Shown here one piece after another: positions 1-6,961 of a stretch of 12,414 bases of DNA; positions within the stretch are counted from its first letter, which is position 1, and every line of letters begins with the position of its first letter. A program made the position numbers and the translations under genes. A model generated the notes under the pieces. That model saw only the letters and a program-made list of their open reading frames with translations, made no database searches and was not told the DNA's origin. This DNA is from JAYGED01 sp046582565. GTDB lineage: Bacteria > Pseudomonadota > Alphaproteobacteria > JAAXGF01. The stretch spans positions 1-12,414 of the forward strand of contig JAYGED010000159.1 in the NCBI GenBank assembly GCA_046582565.1, read 5' to 3'.

Positions 1-68
1 TGAAAAATAACCGCCTCAAGTCGAGAGCGATCTTCGGCGGAGACGGTGAAGGATATTCCTGTGCGCAT
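1..68 (-). mobile_element. IS630-family transposase, N-terminal fragment (cut by window edge)
   Basis: Read on the minus strand from an ATG at 68, 22 complete codons run to the window edge. They begin MRTGISFTVS and continue AEDRSRLEAV. This matches the N-terminus I know from IS630-family (DDE, TA-targeting) transposases, which typically start M-R-x-G-[IL]-x-[FL]-T-V followed by a D-R-x-R-L-E helix. The last residues (V-I-F) drift from the usual continuation, so the copy may be divergent or truncated. No catalytic residues lie inside the window and no terminal inverted repeat can be placed with confidence. The call rests on a short match. Confidence 0.55.
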
Positions 69-155
69 CACATTGAATCGCACACAACAGAGCATATAGG
101 AATCCCAAATCGGACTCCTTTGTTCCGCTCAATCCACTAGCTGTCGTTGCGATTC

Positions 156-181
156 TTGGCATCACCGATCCTTGGTATGAT
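156..181 (+). promoter_or_regulatory. Weak candidate promoter for the oxidase/deacetylase operon
   Basis: The 69-277 gap holds no convincing gene. Its best promoter-like element is TATGAT at 176-181, preceded by TGG so that it reads as an extended -10. A TTGGCA at 156-161 resembles a -35 box, but the spacer is only 14 bases, short of the usual 16-18. The stretch is visibly more AT-rich than the genes to its right. It also holds short inverted repeats: TGTGCG/CGCACA at 60-65 and 79-84, and AGGAATCC/GGACTCCT at 98-105 and 112-119. These may belong to the neighbouring IS end. Confidence 0.2.
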
Positions 182-243
182 CTGCCCTGCGACTGAACAG
201 ACGTTACATATGGAAAAGCTCGGTTTAGGCTTCAAGCATAACA

Positions 244-277
244 ATGGGATGAAGCGGACCATGGGATGAAGCGGGCC
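244..277 (+). repeat. 17-bp tandem duplication at the oxidase gene start
   Basis: Two adjacent 17-base units, 244-260 and 261-277, both begin ATGGGATGAAGCGG and differ at one base. The second unit abuts the ATG at 278. Because 17 is not a multiple of three, the copies put ATGs in different frames. The ATG at 266 is in frame with the oxidase gene. The ATG at 249 opens a six-codon frame whose TGA (267-269) overlaps the ATG at 266. GCTTCA at 229-234 is the inverse complement of TGAAGC in each unit, so alternative hairpins are possible. Confidence 0.85.
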
Positions 278-1351
278 ATGAAAAAATCAATCGCCATCAT
301 CGGCGGCGGGGTGATCGGCCTCTCGGTGGCTTATCATCTGGCGCGCAATGGCGCCCGGGTTACCGTCATCGATGCGGCTAAGCCGGGGGCCGCGGCGACC
401 GCCGGCTCGTTTGCCTGGGTCAATGCGGCCAGCATGAACGGCTCGGTGGATTATTATCGCCTGCGTTTGCAAAGCCTGTTGGAATATCAACGCTTTGAGC
501 GTGATTTGGGACTTCCCGTCAAGCATGGCGGGAGGTTGGAATGGCGTGATGATCACGACGAATTGGCCCGTGAATACGCAATCCTTGCGGGGCTCGGTTA
601 TCCGGTTCAATGGCTCGACCGCGACGCGGTTTCAGCCCTGGAGCCCGATCTCCTCGATCCACCCGAGAGCGCGGTTTTTACCGAGCTGGAGTCGTCGGTC
701 GACCCTGAGGACATAGTCACCCACCTGGTGGCGGGAGCGGAAAAGCTCGGGGTGGAAATTCGTAACGATTGCCGGGTCACGGGCTTGACGATAGAGGACG
801 GGGCGGTGCGGGGCGTCACGGTCGAAGGCGACGTAATCGAGGCGGACTGCGTGGTCCTGGCCGCCGGCGCCGATAGCGAGGCGCTTGCGGCCACGGTCGA
901 TTTGCGCCTGCCCATGGCGAATAGCCCCGGTCTGTTGACCCATACGGCGCCGGCCCCGCCCTTGCTCGGGCGGGTCATCCTGACGCCGACTGTTCATATG
1001 AAACAGGATTTGGACGGCAGCATCGTCGCTGCCTGGGATTTTAGCGGCGGCCCGGCGCCCGACGACATTGAGCGCGAGAGCGAGCGCCTGCTCGCCGAAC
1101 TCGCTTCTCTGCTGCGCCTTGAGGAGTCCTTGGTTATGGATGAGATCACCGTTGCTCTGCGCCCCGAACCCGAGGACGGCTTTCCCATTGTCGGTTTCTC
1201 CGGTGCGCCGGATAATCTCTATGTCACGGTCATGCATAGCGGTATTACCCTGGCGCCGCTCATCGGCCGATTGGCGGCGGCGGAAATCCTCGACGGTGTT
1301 GCCGCCGAACAACTGGCCGCTTTCCGGCCCGGAAGGTACAACCAACCATGA
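278..1351 (+). CDS. FAD-dependent oxidoreductase of the D-amino acid oxidase (DAO) family
   Basis: A 357-residue cytoplasmic flavoenzyme. The N-terminus has a beta strand running into a dinucleotide-binding turn (I-I-G-G-G-V-I-G, about residues 7-14) and a downstream V-I-D that ends the FAD-binding fold. The C-terminus has LRPEPEDGFPIVG and an M-H-S-G-I-T-L-A-P-L-I-G segment, both characteristic of DAO-family enzymes related to glycine and D-amino acid oxidases. Such enzymes oxidise amino acids or secondary amines to imines; the substrate cannot be read from sequence. I chose ATG 278 because it gives the usual short leader (MKKSIAIIGGG). ATG 266 is in frame and adds four residues (MKRA); neither start has a strong Shine-Dalgarno. 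The stop overlaps the next gene's start (ATGA, 1348-1351), implying co-translation with the deacetylase. Confidence 0.85.
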   Translation: MKKSIAIIGGGVIGLSVAYHLARNGARVTVIDAAKPGAAATAGSFAWVNAASMNGSVDYYRLRLQSLLEYQRFERDLGLPVKHGGRLEWRDDHDELAREYAILAGLGYPVQWLDRDAVSALEPDLLDPPESAVFTELESSVDPEDIVTHLVAGAEKLGVEIRNDCRVTGLTIEDGAVRGVTVEGDVIEADCVVLAAGADSEALAATVDLRLPMANSPGLLTHTAPAPPLLGRVILTPTVHMKQDLDGSIVAAWDFSGGPAPDDIERESERLLAELASLLRLEESLVMDEITVALRPEPEDGFPIVGFSGAPDNLYVTVMHSGITLAPLIGRLAAAEILDGVAAEQLAAFRPGRYNQP

Positions 1352-2274
1352 CGACCCTGTTCTATAGCCATGACGCCTGCATCGCCCATGATCCGGGGCC
1401 GCATCATCCGGAGCAGCCGGCGCGGCTGCGCGCGGTGCTCGACGCCCTCGACGATGCGGCGTTTGCCGGGCTGGACCGCCGCGAAGCGCCGCTCGCGGAT
1501 ATTGCCTGTATCGAGCGTGTCCATGATTCCGGCTATGTGGCGGCAACCCTCGCCTCCGAGCCCGCCGAGGGGCGCATCCATCTCGATCCCGACACCGCCA
1601 TGTCAACCGGCTCCGCAGAGGCGGCCTTGCGGGCGGCGGGGGCGCTCTGCGCCGCTGTCGACGCGGTGGTCGCCGGCGAGGGCAAGAACGCCTTTTGCGC
1701 CGTGCGTCCGCCCGGCCATCACGCCGAACAGGACCGGGCCATGGGTTTCTGCCTGTTCAACAATGTCGCCATCGGCGCCCGCCATGCACAGTCCGCGCAC
1801 GGTCTGGGCCGCGTCGCGGTGGTCGATTTCGATGTCCATCACGGCAATGGCACTCAACATATGTTCGAGGCTGACGCTGACTTGTTCTTCGCCTCGACCC
1901 ATCAGTTTCCCTATTATCCGGGCAGCGGCGCGGCCACCGAGGCTGGCGTCGGCAACATCGTCAACGTGCCGCTGGCGGCCGGCGCTGGCGGCGTGGAATT
2001 CCGCGCCGCCATGAACAATACAATCTTGCCGGCCTTGCGCGAATTCGGGCCTGATTTTCTCTTCATATCGGCGGGCTTCGACGCCCATGCCGACGATCCC
2101 CTGGCAGGGTTGAATTTCCTCGAGGCGGACTATGAATGGGCGACCAGCGAGCTCTGCGCCCTGGCCGATGAGTGCTGCAGCGGACGGCTGGTCTCGACCC
2201 TGGAAGGCGGCTATGATCTGGCCGCTTTGGCCTCCTCGGCGGCGACTCACGTACGCGCCTTGATGGCCGCCTAA
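1348..2274 (+). CDS. Histone deacetylase-like amidohydrolase (HDAC / acetylpolyamine amidohydrolase superfamily)
   Basis: A 308-residue zinc-dependent deacetylase of the arginase/deacetylase fold. The active site is intact: tandem catalytic histidines in PPGHH (H124, H125), zinc ligands D162 and H164 in DFDVHHGNGT, the third ligand D245 in GFDAH, and the transition-state tyrosine Y289 in EGGYD. The N-terminal H-P-E-Q-P-A-R-L is also typical. Bacterial members remove acetyl groups from acetylated polyamines, small molecules or proteins; the substrate here is unknown. The ATG overlaps the oxidase stop by four bases, and xseB follows 15 bases after the stop. HDAC-like genes beside xseB-ispA are a recurrent alphaproteobacterial arrangement from my general knowledge. 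Confidence 0.93.
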   Translation: MTTLFYSHDACIAHDPGPHHPEQPARLRAVLDALDDAAFAGLDRREAPLADIACIERVHDSGYVAATLASEPAEGRIHLDPDTAMSTGSAEAALRAAGALCAAVDAVVAGEGKNAFCAVRPPGHHAEQDRAMGFCLFNNVAIGARHAQSAHGLGRVAVVDFDVHHGNGTQHMFEADADLFFASTHQFPYYPGSGAATEAGVGNIVNVPLAAGAGGVEFRAAMNNTILPALREFGPDFLFISAGFDAHADDPLAGLNFLEADYEWATSELCALADECCSGRLVSTLEGGYDLAALASSAATHVRALMAA

Positions 2275-2289
2275 CCTGGGAGGAGGCTT

Positions 2290-2577
2290 ATGGCCAAGAC
2301 AGAATTGCCCGCCGAGATCGCCAAATTAAGTTTCGAAGATGCTCTGGAGCAGCTCGAGACGATCGTCGGTGAGCTTGAAACCGGCCAGGCGAAGCTCGAC
2401 GACGCGATCAATTTCTATGAGCGCGGCGCCCTGCTCAAGCGTCATTGCGAGGCCAAGCTCAAAACGGCCCAGGCCAAGATTGACCGTATCGTCGAGGCTG
2501 CCGACGGCGCCCTCGGGACAGAGCCTATGGATGGTGGGCCCATGGAAGCCGCGGCCGAAGCCGAGGCCGACGATTGA
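2290..2577 (+). CDS. xseB: Exodeoxyribonuclease VII small subunit
   Basis: A 95-residue protein, close to the usual 75-90. It has the family core L-S-F-E-D-A-L-E-Q-L-E-x-I-V followed by a helical hairpin with LETGQAKLDDAINFYERG and a K-R-x-C-E-x-K-L helix. Several XseB subunits bind one XseA subunit to form the nuclease that degrades single-stranded DNA to oligonucleotides. The XseA gene is not in the window. The ATG follows a strong Shine-Dalgarno (GGGAGGAGG, 2278-2286). The C-terminal tail (about residues 78-95) is alanine/glutamate-rich and probably disordered. The stop overlaps the TTG start of ispA. Confidence 0.95.
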   Translation: MAKTELPAEIAKLSFEDALEQLETIVGELETGQAKLDDAINFYERGALLKRHCEAKLKTAQAKIDRIVEAADGALGTEPMDGGPMEAAAEAEADD

Positions 2578-3482
2578 GCGCCAGCCGTCTTGAGGTTGCC
2601 CTCGGCGAGACTGCCGGCGCTGTTACTGATTGCCTGGACCGGCTTCTGCCGCCGCCGGGGGGGTCCGAGGGGCGGGTCGCCGAGGCCATGCGCTATGCTG
2701 CCCTGAGCGACGGCAAGAGGCTCAGGCCCTTCCTGCTGGTGACCAGCGCAAGCCTGTTCGGTGTCGTGGGCGAGCCCGCCTTGCGCGCCGCCGCGGCGGT
2801 CGAAATGATCCATGCCTATTCCCTGGTGCATGACGACCTGCCGGCCATGGATGACGACGATCTGCGCCGCGGCCGGCCGACCTGCCATATCCAGTTCGAC
2901 GAGGCGACCGCCATCCTCGCCGGCGACGCTCTGCTGACCTATGCCTTCGAGGTGCTGTGCGGTGAGGCGACCCACGGCGATGCGGCGGTGCGCTGCGCCC
3001 TGGCGGGCGGCCTGGCGGTGGCGTCCGGCGCTTCCGGCATGGTCGGCGGCCAGATGGTCGATCTGCTGGCTGCTGAGCACAATCTCGATCTCGACGGCAT
3101 CACCCATTTGCAGAATCTCAAGACCGGCGCCCTGATAGCTTTTTCCTGCGAGGGCGGCGCGATCATCGGCGAAGCCCTGCCCGAGCAGCGCGCCGGCCTC
3201 GCCGCCTATGGACGCGATCTCGGCCTGGCCTTCCAGATTGCCGACGATCTGCTCGATGTGGAGAGCACCTCGGCGGAGCTTGGCAAGGCCGTGGGCAAGG
3301 ACGCCGATGCGGGCAAGGCGACCTTCGTCAGCCTGCTCGGGGTCGAGGGTGCGCGCAATTATGCGGGCGAGCTTGTGGCGAGCGCGATCGGTCGCCTGGA
3401 AATTTTCGGGGGCGAGAAATTCGGAGATCGGGCCGACCTGCTCGCCGATGCCGCCCGCTTCGTGATAGATCGCCGTCATTGA
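2574..3482 (+). CDS. ispA: Short-chain polyprenyl diphosphate synthase (farnesyl or geranylgeranyl diphosphate synthase)
   Basis: A 302-residue all-helical prenyltransferase that condenses isopentenyl diphosphate with allylic diphosphates. The first aspartate-rich motif is DDLPAMD (D87, D88, D93), in the bacterial type with two extra residues. The second is DDLLD (D224, D225, D228). Both bind magnesium-diphosphate. G-K-R-L-R-P near residues 43-48 is the conserved substrate-binding segment. Product length (C15 or C20) cannot be settled by eye, though position next to xseB favours FPP synthase. The start is a TTG overlapping the xseB stop (TTGA, 2574-2577); no in-frame ATG lies nearby. The stop overlaps the TTG of tlyA, leaving no room for the dxs gene that often sits here in alphaproteobacteria. 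Confidence 0.92.
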   Translation: MSASRLEVALGETAGAVTDCLDRLLPPPGGSEGRVAEAMRYAALSDGKRLRPFLLVTSASLFGVVGEPALRAAAAVEMIHAYSLVHDDLPAMDDDDLRRGRPTCHIQFDEATAILAGDALLTYAFEVLCGEATHGDAAVRCALAGGLAVASGASGMVGGQMVDLLAAEHNLDLDGITHLQNLKTGALIAFSCEGGAIIGEALPEQRAGLAAYGRDLGLAFQIADDLLDVESTSAELGKAVGKDADAGKATFVSLLGVEGARNYAGELVASAIGRLEIFGGEKFGDRADLLADAARFVIDRRH

Positions 3483-4219
3483 ACGCCAAGCCACGCCTCG
3501 ATCAGCTGCTCACCGACCGTGGGTTGGCCGATAGCAAAAGCCACGCCCAGGCGCTGATCATGGCCGGCATGGTGTTCTCTGGCGAGCGCCGGCTCGACAA
3601 GCCCGGCACGGCAATTCCCCCCGACAGCCCGCTCGAGGTGCGCGGCAAACAGCATCCCTGGGCCTCGCGGGGCGGCATCAAGCTGGCCCATGGCCTCGAT
3701 CATTTCGCCATCGATCCTAGCGGGGCGGTCGCCCTCGATATCGGCGCTTCGACGGGCGGCTTCACCGATGTGTTGCTGTCGCGCGGTGCTGTGCGGGTCT
3801 ATGCGGTCGATGTGGGCCGGGGCCAGCTCTCCTGGAAGCTGCGCCAAGACTCCCGCGTAGTGGTGCTCGAAGGGACCAACGCCCGCCATCTGGACCGGGA
3901 CCAGGTTCCCGAGGCTCCCGGCCTGATCGTCTGCGACGCGAGCTTCATCGGCCTGGCGACCGTGCTACCGGCGGCCCTCGCCCTGGCCGCGCCCGAGGCC
4001 CGGCTCATCGCCCTGATCAAGCCCCAGTTCGAGGCCGCCCGCGAGGATGTGGAGAAGGGCGGCGTGGTGCGCGACGCGAGCGTTCATCAAGCGGTTTGCG
4101 AGCGGGTGCGCGATTGGCTGGACGGTGTTGCCGGATGGACCGTACTCGGCATCGAGGAAAGCCCGATCACCGGGCCCGAGGGCAATGTGGAATATCTCAT
4201 CGCGGCACACCGTGGCTGA
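3479..4219 (+). CDS. tlyA: TlyA-family ribosomal RNA 2'-O-methyltransferase (hemolysin A family)
   Basis: A 246-residue protein with an N-terminal S4 RNA-binding domain (about residues 5-56; RLDQLL, then the M-V-F-S-G loop) and a C-terminal FtsJ-like methyltransferase domain. The SAM-binding motif is ALDIGASTGGF (about 85-95). The K-D-K-E tetrad of FtsJ-type 2'-O-methyltransferases is complete: K68, D153, K181 and E238. Mycobacterial TlyA methylates cytidines in 16S and 23S rRNA and its loss gives capreomycin resistance; the haemolysin name is historical. The exact target here is inferred. The start is a TTG overlapping the ispA stop (TTGA). The 3' end overlaps the next rRNA methyltransferase gene by eight bases. 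Confidence 0.93.
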   Translation: MNAKPRLDQLLTDRGLADSKSHAQALIMAGMVFSGERRLDKPGTAIPPDSPLEVRGKQHPWASRGGIKLAHGLDHFAIDPSGAVALDIGASTGGFTDVLLSRGAVRVYAVDVGRGQLSWKLRQDSRVVVLEGTNARHLDRDQVPEAPGLIVCDASFIGLATVLPAALALAAPEARLIALIKPQFEAAREDVEKGGVVRDASVHQAVCERVRDWLDGVAGWTVLGIEESPITGPEGNVEYLIAAHRG

Positions 4220-5489
4220 GCCGGTCGTCCTGGAGCTGACCATCGAGGCCCTGGGTGCTGCGGGCGACGGTGTGGCTCATCATGGGGGCGTGCCTTATTA
4301 CATCGCCGATTCCCTACCCGGTGACCGGCTGCGGGCGCGCATCACGGGCAAGCGCGGCGACGGTTTCGCGGCTCAGACCGTCGAGCGGCTCGCCGAGGGG
4401 CCCCATCGCGCGAAGCCTGCCTGCCGCCATTTCAACGATTGCGGCGGCTGCGCCGTGCAGCACCTCGATGACCAGATATACGACAGTTGGAAACGCCAAA
4501 AGGTGATCGACGCCCTCGCCCGGCGCGGATTGGACGATGTGGAGGTGGCGCCCCTGATTCGCACCGCGCCCGGCCTGCGCCGCCGCGCTACTTTCCATGC
4601 CCTGCGCCGCAGACAAGATGCGGTCGTCGGGTTTCAGACGCGGGCCAGCCATCAGATCGTCTCCATCGGCGAATGTCCGGTGCTGCAGCCGGCCCTGGTG
4701 GCCCTGGTCGAGCCCTTGCGCGGCCTGTTTGGCAAGCTGCTTGAGGTGGGCGGGCGCGCCGAGGCTCTGGTCACACAAGCCCTGGGCGGCATTGATATGC
4801 TGATCATCGCTGCGCGGCCGCCGGATCTCGATCAATGCCAGCAGCTGATTGAATTTGCCGATCAGCATGATCTAGCGCGCATCTCATGGCGGGCCCAGGG
4901 CGATCCCGAGCCGGAGTTGATCATCCATAGGCGGGCGGTTCAGGTTGACTTCGCCACCGTCGTCGTGGACCTGCCCTCCGGCGGATTTTTGCAACCCAGC
5001 GCCGCGGGCGAGGCGGTGTTGCGCGGCATCGTCATGGCGGCGACGGCGGAGGCCAAGCATATCGCCGATCTCTATGCCGGCTGCGGTGCCCTGAGTTTTC
5101 CCATGGCGGCCCAGGCGCGGGTTCATGCGGTCGAGGGCTCAGGGGCCATGACGGCGGCCATCGACCGCGCGGCGGGCCGGGCCGGCCTCGCCGGGCGCGT
5201 CACCAGCGAGACCCGTGATCTCGACCGGCAGCCCCTGTTGGCGAAAGAGCTTTCGCGGTTCGACGCGGTGGTCTTCGATCCGCCCCGCGGTGGCGCCAAA
5301 CATCAGGCGGTCGCCCTAGCGGAGAGCGACGTTGCCCTGGTCGTCGCCCTGTCCTGCAACCCGGCCAGCTTTGCCCGCGACGCCCGCATCCTGATCGACG
5401 GCGGCTATGTCCTCGATCAGCTCCAGCCCCTAGACCAGTTTCTCTGGTCGGCCCATGTTGAGGTGGCGGCGATTTTCAAACGGGGTTAG
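4212..5489 (+). CDS. RlmD-like class I SAM-dependent RNA (uracil-5-)-methyltransferase with Fe-S cluster
   Basis: A 425-residue member of the TrmA/RlmC/RlmD family, which makes 5-methyluridine in RNA. An N-terminal TRAM domain spans about residues 5-62. The four-cysteine [4Fe-4S] site is C71-x5-C77-x2-C80 plus C155, nearly the spacing of E. coli RlmD (81, 87, 90, 162). In the Rossmann methyltransferase domain, DLYAGCGALSF binds SAM, FDPPRGG is motif IV, and SCNP carries the nucleophile C382. Length and cysteine pattern favour RlmD (23S U1939) over RlmC or TrmA, but the assignment is not proven. The reading frame is open back to 4047. GTG 4212 is preferred because translation from there begins directly with the TRAM domain (MAEPVVLELT), overlapping tlyA by eight bases. 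The gene ends six bases from a convergent gene. Confidence 0.9.
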   Translation: MAEPVVLELTIEALGAAGDGVAHHGGVPYYIADSLPGDRLRARITGKRGDGFAAQTVERLAEGPHRAKPACRHFNDCGGCAVQHLDDQIYDSWKRQKVIDALARRGLDDVEVAPLIRTAPGLRRRATFHALRRRQDAVVGFQTRASHQIVSIGECPVLQPALVALVEPLRGLFGKLLEVGGRAEALVTQALGGIDMLIIAARPPDLDQCQQLIEFADQHDLARISWRAQGDPEPELIIHRRAVQVDFATVVVDLPSGGFLQPSAAGEAVLRGIVMAATAEAKHIADLYAGCGALSFPMAAQARVHAVEGSGAMTAAIDRAAGRAGLAGRVTSETRDLDRQPLLAKELSRFDAVVFDPPRGGAKHQAVALAESDVALVVALSCNPASFARDARILIDGGYVLDQLQPLDQFLWSAHVEVAAIFKRG

Positions 5490-5495
5490 AAGGCG

Positions 5496-5873
5496 TCAAC
5501 CTTCGTCCTCGATGCGTTCCAGCTCGGCCCAGTATTCATCGTAAATTTCCCGGCGCAGGGCGGCGTCGGGGGCGTCCGCATCGAGATTGTCCGGGTGGAA
5601 GCGCTCGTGGAACGCCGCCTTGGCGCGGTCGAAGCGGTCGTCACTGTCGGGCTCGTCATCTGGCTCGTCATCCGGCTCATCATCATCGAGAGACTCAGTG
5701 GATTCGGCGGCGCTGCCCAGACGTTTTGCCAGGTCGCGGATATATTTCTCATCAGCGGTATCGAGTTCGCCGTTGGCCAGATCATCTATATAGCCCTCGA
5801 GTTCGAGGATAAATTCGGGCGAATTGCCGCGCCGCGCCATGAGGCCGTCGAGAATGGTTTTGCTGTCGCTCAT
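5496..5873 (-). CDS. Small acidic protein of unknown function, weakly J-domain-like C-terminus
   Basis: A 125-residue, strongly acidic, probably cytoplasmic protein that I do not recognise. Residues 1-53 look helical (ELEGYIDDLANGELDTADEK). Residues 62-79 are a low-complexity acidic linker built on three D-D-E-P repeats. Residues 80-125 form two predicted helices around H93-P94-D95, followed by R-R-E-I-Y-D-E-Y-W-A-E-L. This recalls helix II, the HPD loop and helix III of DnaJ J-domains, but helix I is not evident. ATG 5873 is chosen: it lies five bases after the aroC stop, with AAGGA upstream inside the aroC end. An in-frame ATG at 5900 would overlap aroC. Position implies co-expression with fabI-aroC. 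No signal peptide or membrane segment is seen. Confidence 0.75.
   Translation of the reverse strand: MSDSKTILDGLMARRGNSPEFILELEGYIDDLANGELDTADEKYIRDLAKRLGSAAESTESLDDDEPDDEPDDEPDSDDRFDRAKAAFHERFHPDNLDADAPDAALRREIYDEYWAELERIEDEG
5650..5685. repeat. Three 12-bp in-frame tandem units encoding D-D-E-P repeats
   Basis: Three consecutive 12-base units on the plus strand (GGCTCGTCATCT, then two close variants) lie inside the small acidic gene. Read leftward each encodes the four residues D-D-E-P. Because the unit is a multiple of three, changes in copy number would lengthen or shorten the acidic linker without shifting the frame. Confidence 0.85.
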
Positions 5874-5878
5874 TTTGG

Positions 5879-6961
5879 CTATTTCTTTCCTTGGCCGCAT
5901 TGCGCCCGGTGGCGCAGCAGTTGATCGGCGAGTACGCAGGCCAGCATGGCTTCGCCCACCGGGGTCGCCCGGATGCCGACGCAGGGGTCGTGGCGGCCCT
6001 TGGTCGAGACCTCGACGTTCTTGCCGAAGCGATCGACGCTGCGCCTCGGTATGCGCACCGAGCTGGTCGGCTTGACCGCGAAGCGCGCGACGATGTCCTG
6101 GCCTGTCGAGATGCCGCCGAGCACGCCGCCCGCGTTATTCGAGAGGAACGTCACTTTGCGCTGCTTCATGCGCATTTCATCGCCCGATACCTCGCCCGCC
6201 ATGGCGGCTGCCGCGAAACCGGCGCCGATTTCGACACCCTTGACCGCATTGATGCTCATGAGCGCCGCCGCCAGTTCACTGTCCAGCTTGCCGTAAATCG
6301 GCGCGCCGAGACCGGCCGGGACGCCGGTGGCGCAAAGCTCGACGATGGCGCCCGCCGAGGAGCCCTGTTTGCGAATATCGTCGAGGAAGGCTTCCCAGGT
6401 GGCTACGATTTTGCGATCGGGCGACCAGAAAGGATTCTTCGCCGTCTGTGTCCAATTCCAGTTTGCCCGGTCGATAGCGTGTGGGCCGATCTGGATAACT
6501 GCGCCGCGAATTTTCACGCCGCGCCCGAGAACCTTGCGCGCCACGGCGCCGGCGGCGACCCGCATGGCCGTCTCGCGCGCGCTCGACCGGCCGCCGCCGC
6601 GATAGTCGCGCAGGCCGTATTTTGCCTGATAGGCCATATCGGCATGGCCCGGGCGGAAGCTGTCTTTGATGGCGCCGTAATCGTTGGACCGGGCGTCCTG
6701 ATTGGCGATGATCAGCGCAATCGGTGTGCCCGTGGTGCGCCCTTCGAAGACGCCGGAGACGATGCGGACGTTATCTTTTTCCCGGCGCTGGGTGGTGAAG
6801 CGCGACTGTCCAGGCCGACGCTTATCGAGCCAGGGCTGGATGTCTTTCTCTGCGAGCGTCATACCCGGCGGTGTACCGTCGATCACGCAGCCGATCTCCG
6901 GCCCGTGACTCTCGCCCCAGGTGGTGACGCGAAACAGATGGCCGAACGTATTGTGAGACAT
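5879..6961 (-). CDS. aroC: Chorismate synthase
   Basis: A 360-residue enzyme (E. coli AroC has 361) that converts EPSP to chorismate using reduced FMN, the last step of the common aromatic pathway. The N-terminus MSHNTFGHLF...TTWGESHG contains the first signature, with the catalytic-type His in G-E-S-H-G (H19). Further on are R-R-P-G-Q-S, the second signature GGGRSSARETAMRVAAGA, and a C-terminal R-H-D-P-C-V-G-I-R-A-x-P-V. The start is fixed by the MSHNTFG family N-terminus: ATG 6961 overlaps the fabI stop by one base (TGATG), indicating translational coupling. An in-frame extension to 7021 runs into fabI and is not used. The short C-terminal tail after L-L-R-H is variable. Confidence 0.97.
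   Translation of the reverse strand: MSHNTFGHLFRVTTWGESHGPEIGCVIDGTPPGMTLAEKDIQPWLDKRRPGQSRFTTQRREKDNVRIVSGVFEGRTTGTPIALIIANQDARSNDYGAIKDSFRPGHADMAYQAKYGLRDYRGGGRSSARETAMRVAAGAVARKVLGRGVKIRGAVIQIGPHAIDRANWNWTQTAKNPFWSPDRKIVATWEAFLDDIRKQGSSAGAIVELCATGVPAGLGAPIYGKLDSELAAALMSINAVKGVEIGAGFAAAAMAGEVSGDEMRMKQRKVTFLSNNAGGVLGGISTGQDIVARFAVKPTSSVRIPRRSVDRFGKNVEVSTKGRHDPCVGIRATPVGEAMLACVLADQLLRHRAQCGQGKK

Noticed and set aside
3..140. Open frame on the plus strand at the left edge, possibly the end of an upstream gene
   Set aside because: It is short and has no recognisable motif, while the minus strand over the same bases gives a recognisable transposase N-terminus.
632..1606. 324-residue open frame on the minus strand
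   Set aside because: It is antisense to the oxidase and deacetylase genes and crosses their junction, with an arginine-rich, motif-free product.
2442..3494. 350-residue open frame on the minus strand
   Set aside because: It lies antisense to xseB and ispA, both clearly real. It has no family motifs and is explained by high GC content.
4047..4211. Longer N-terminus for the RlmD-like methyltransferase
   Set aside because: The extra 55 residues overlap tlyA out of frame and are arginine/tryptophan-rich with no family match. GTG 4212 starts directly at the TRAM domain.
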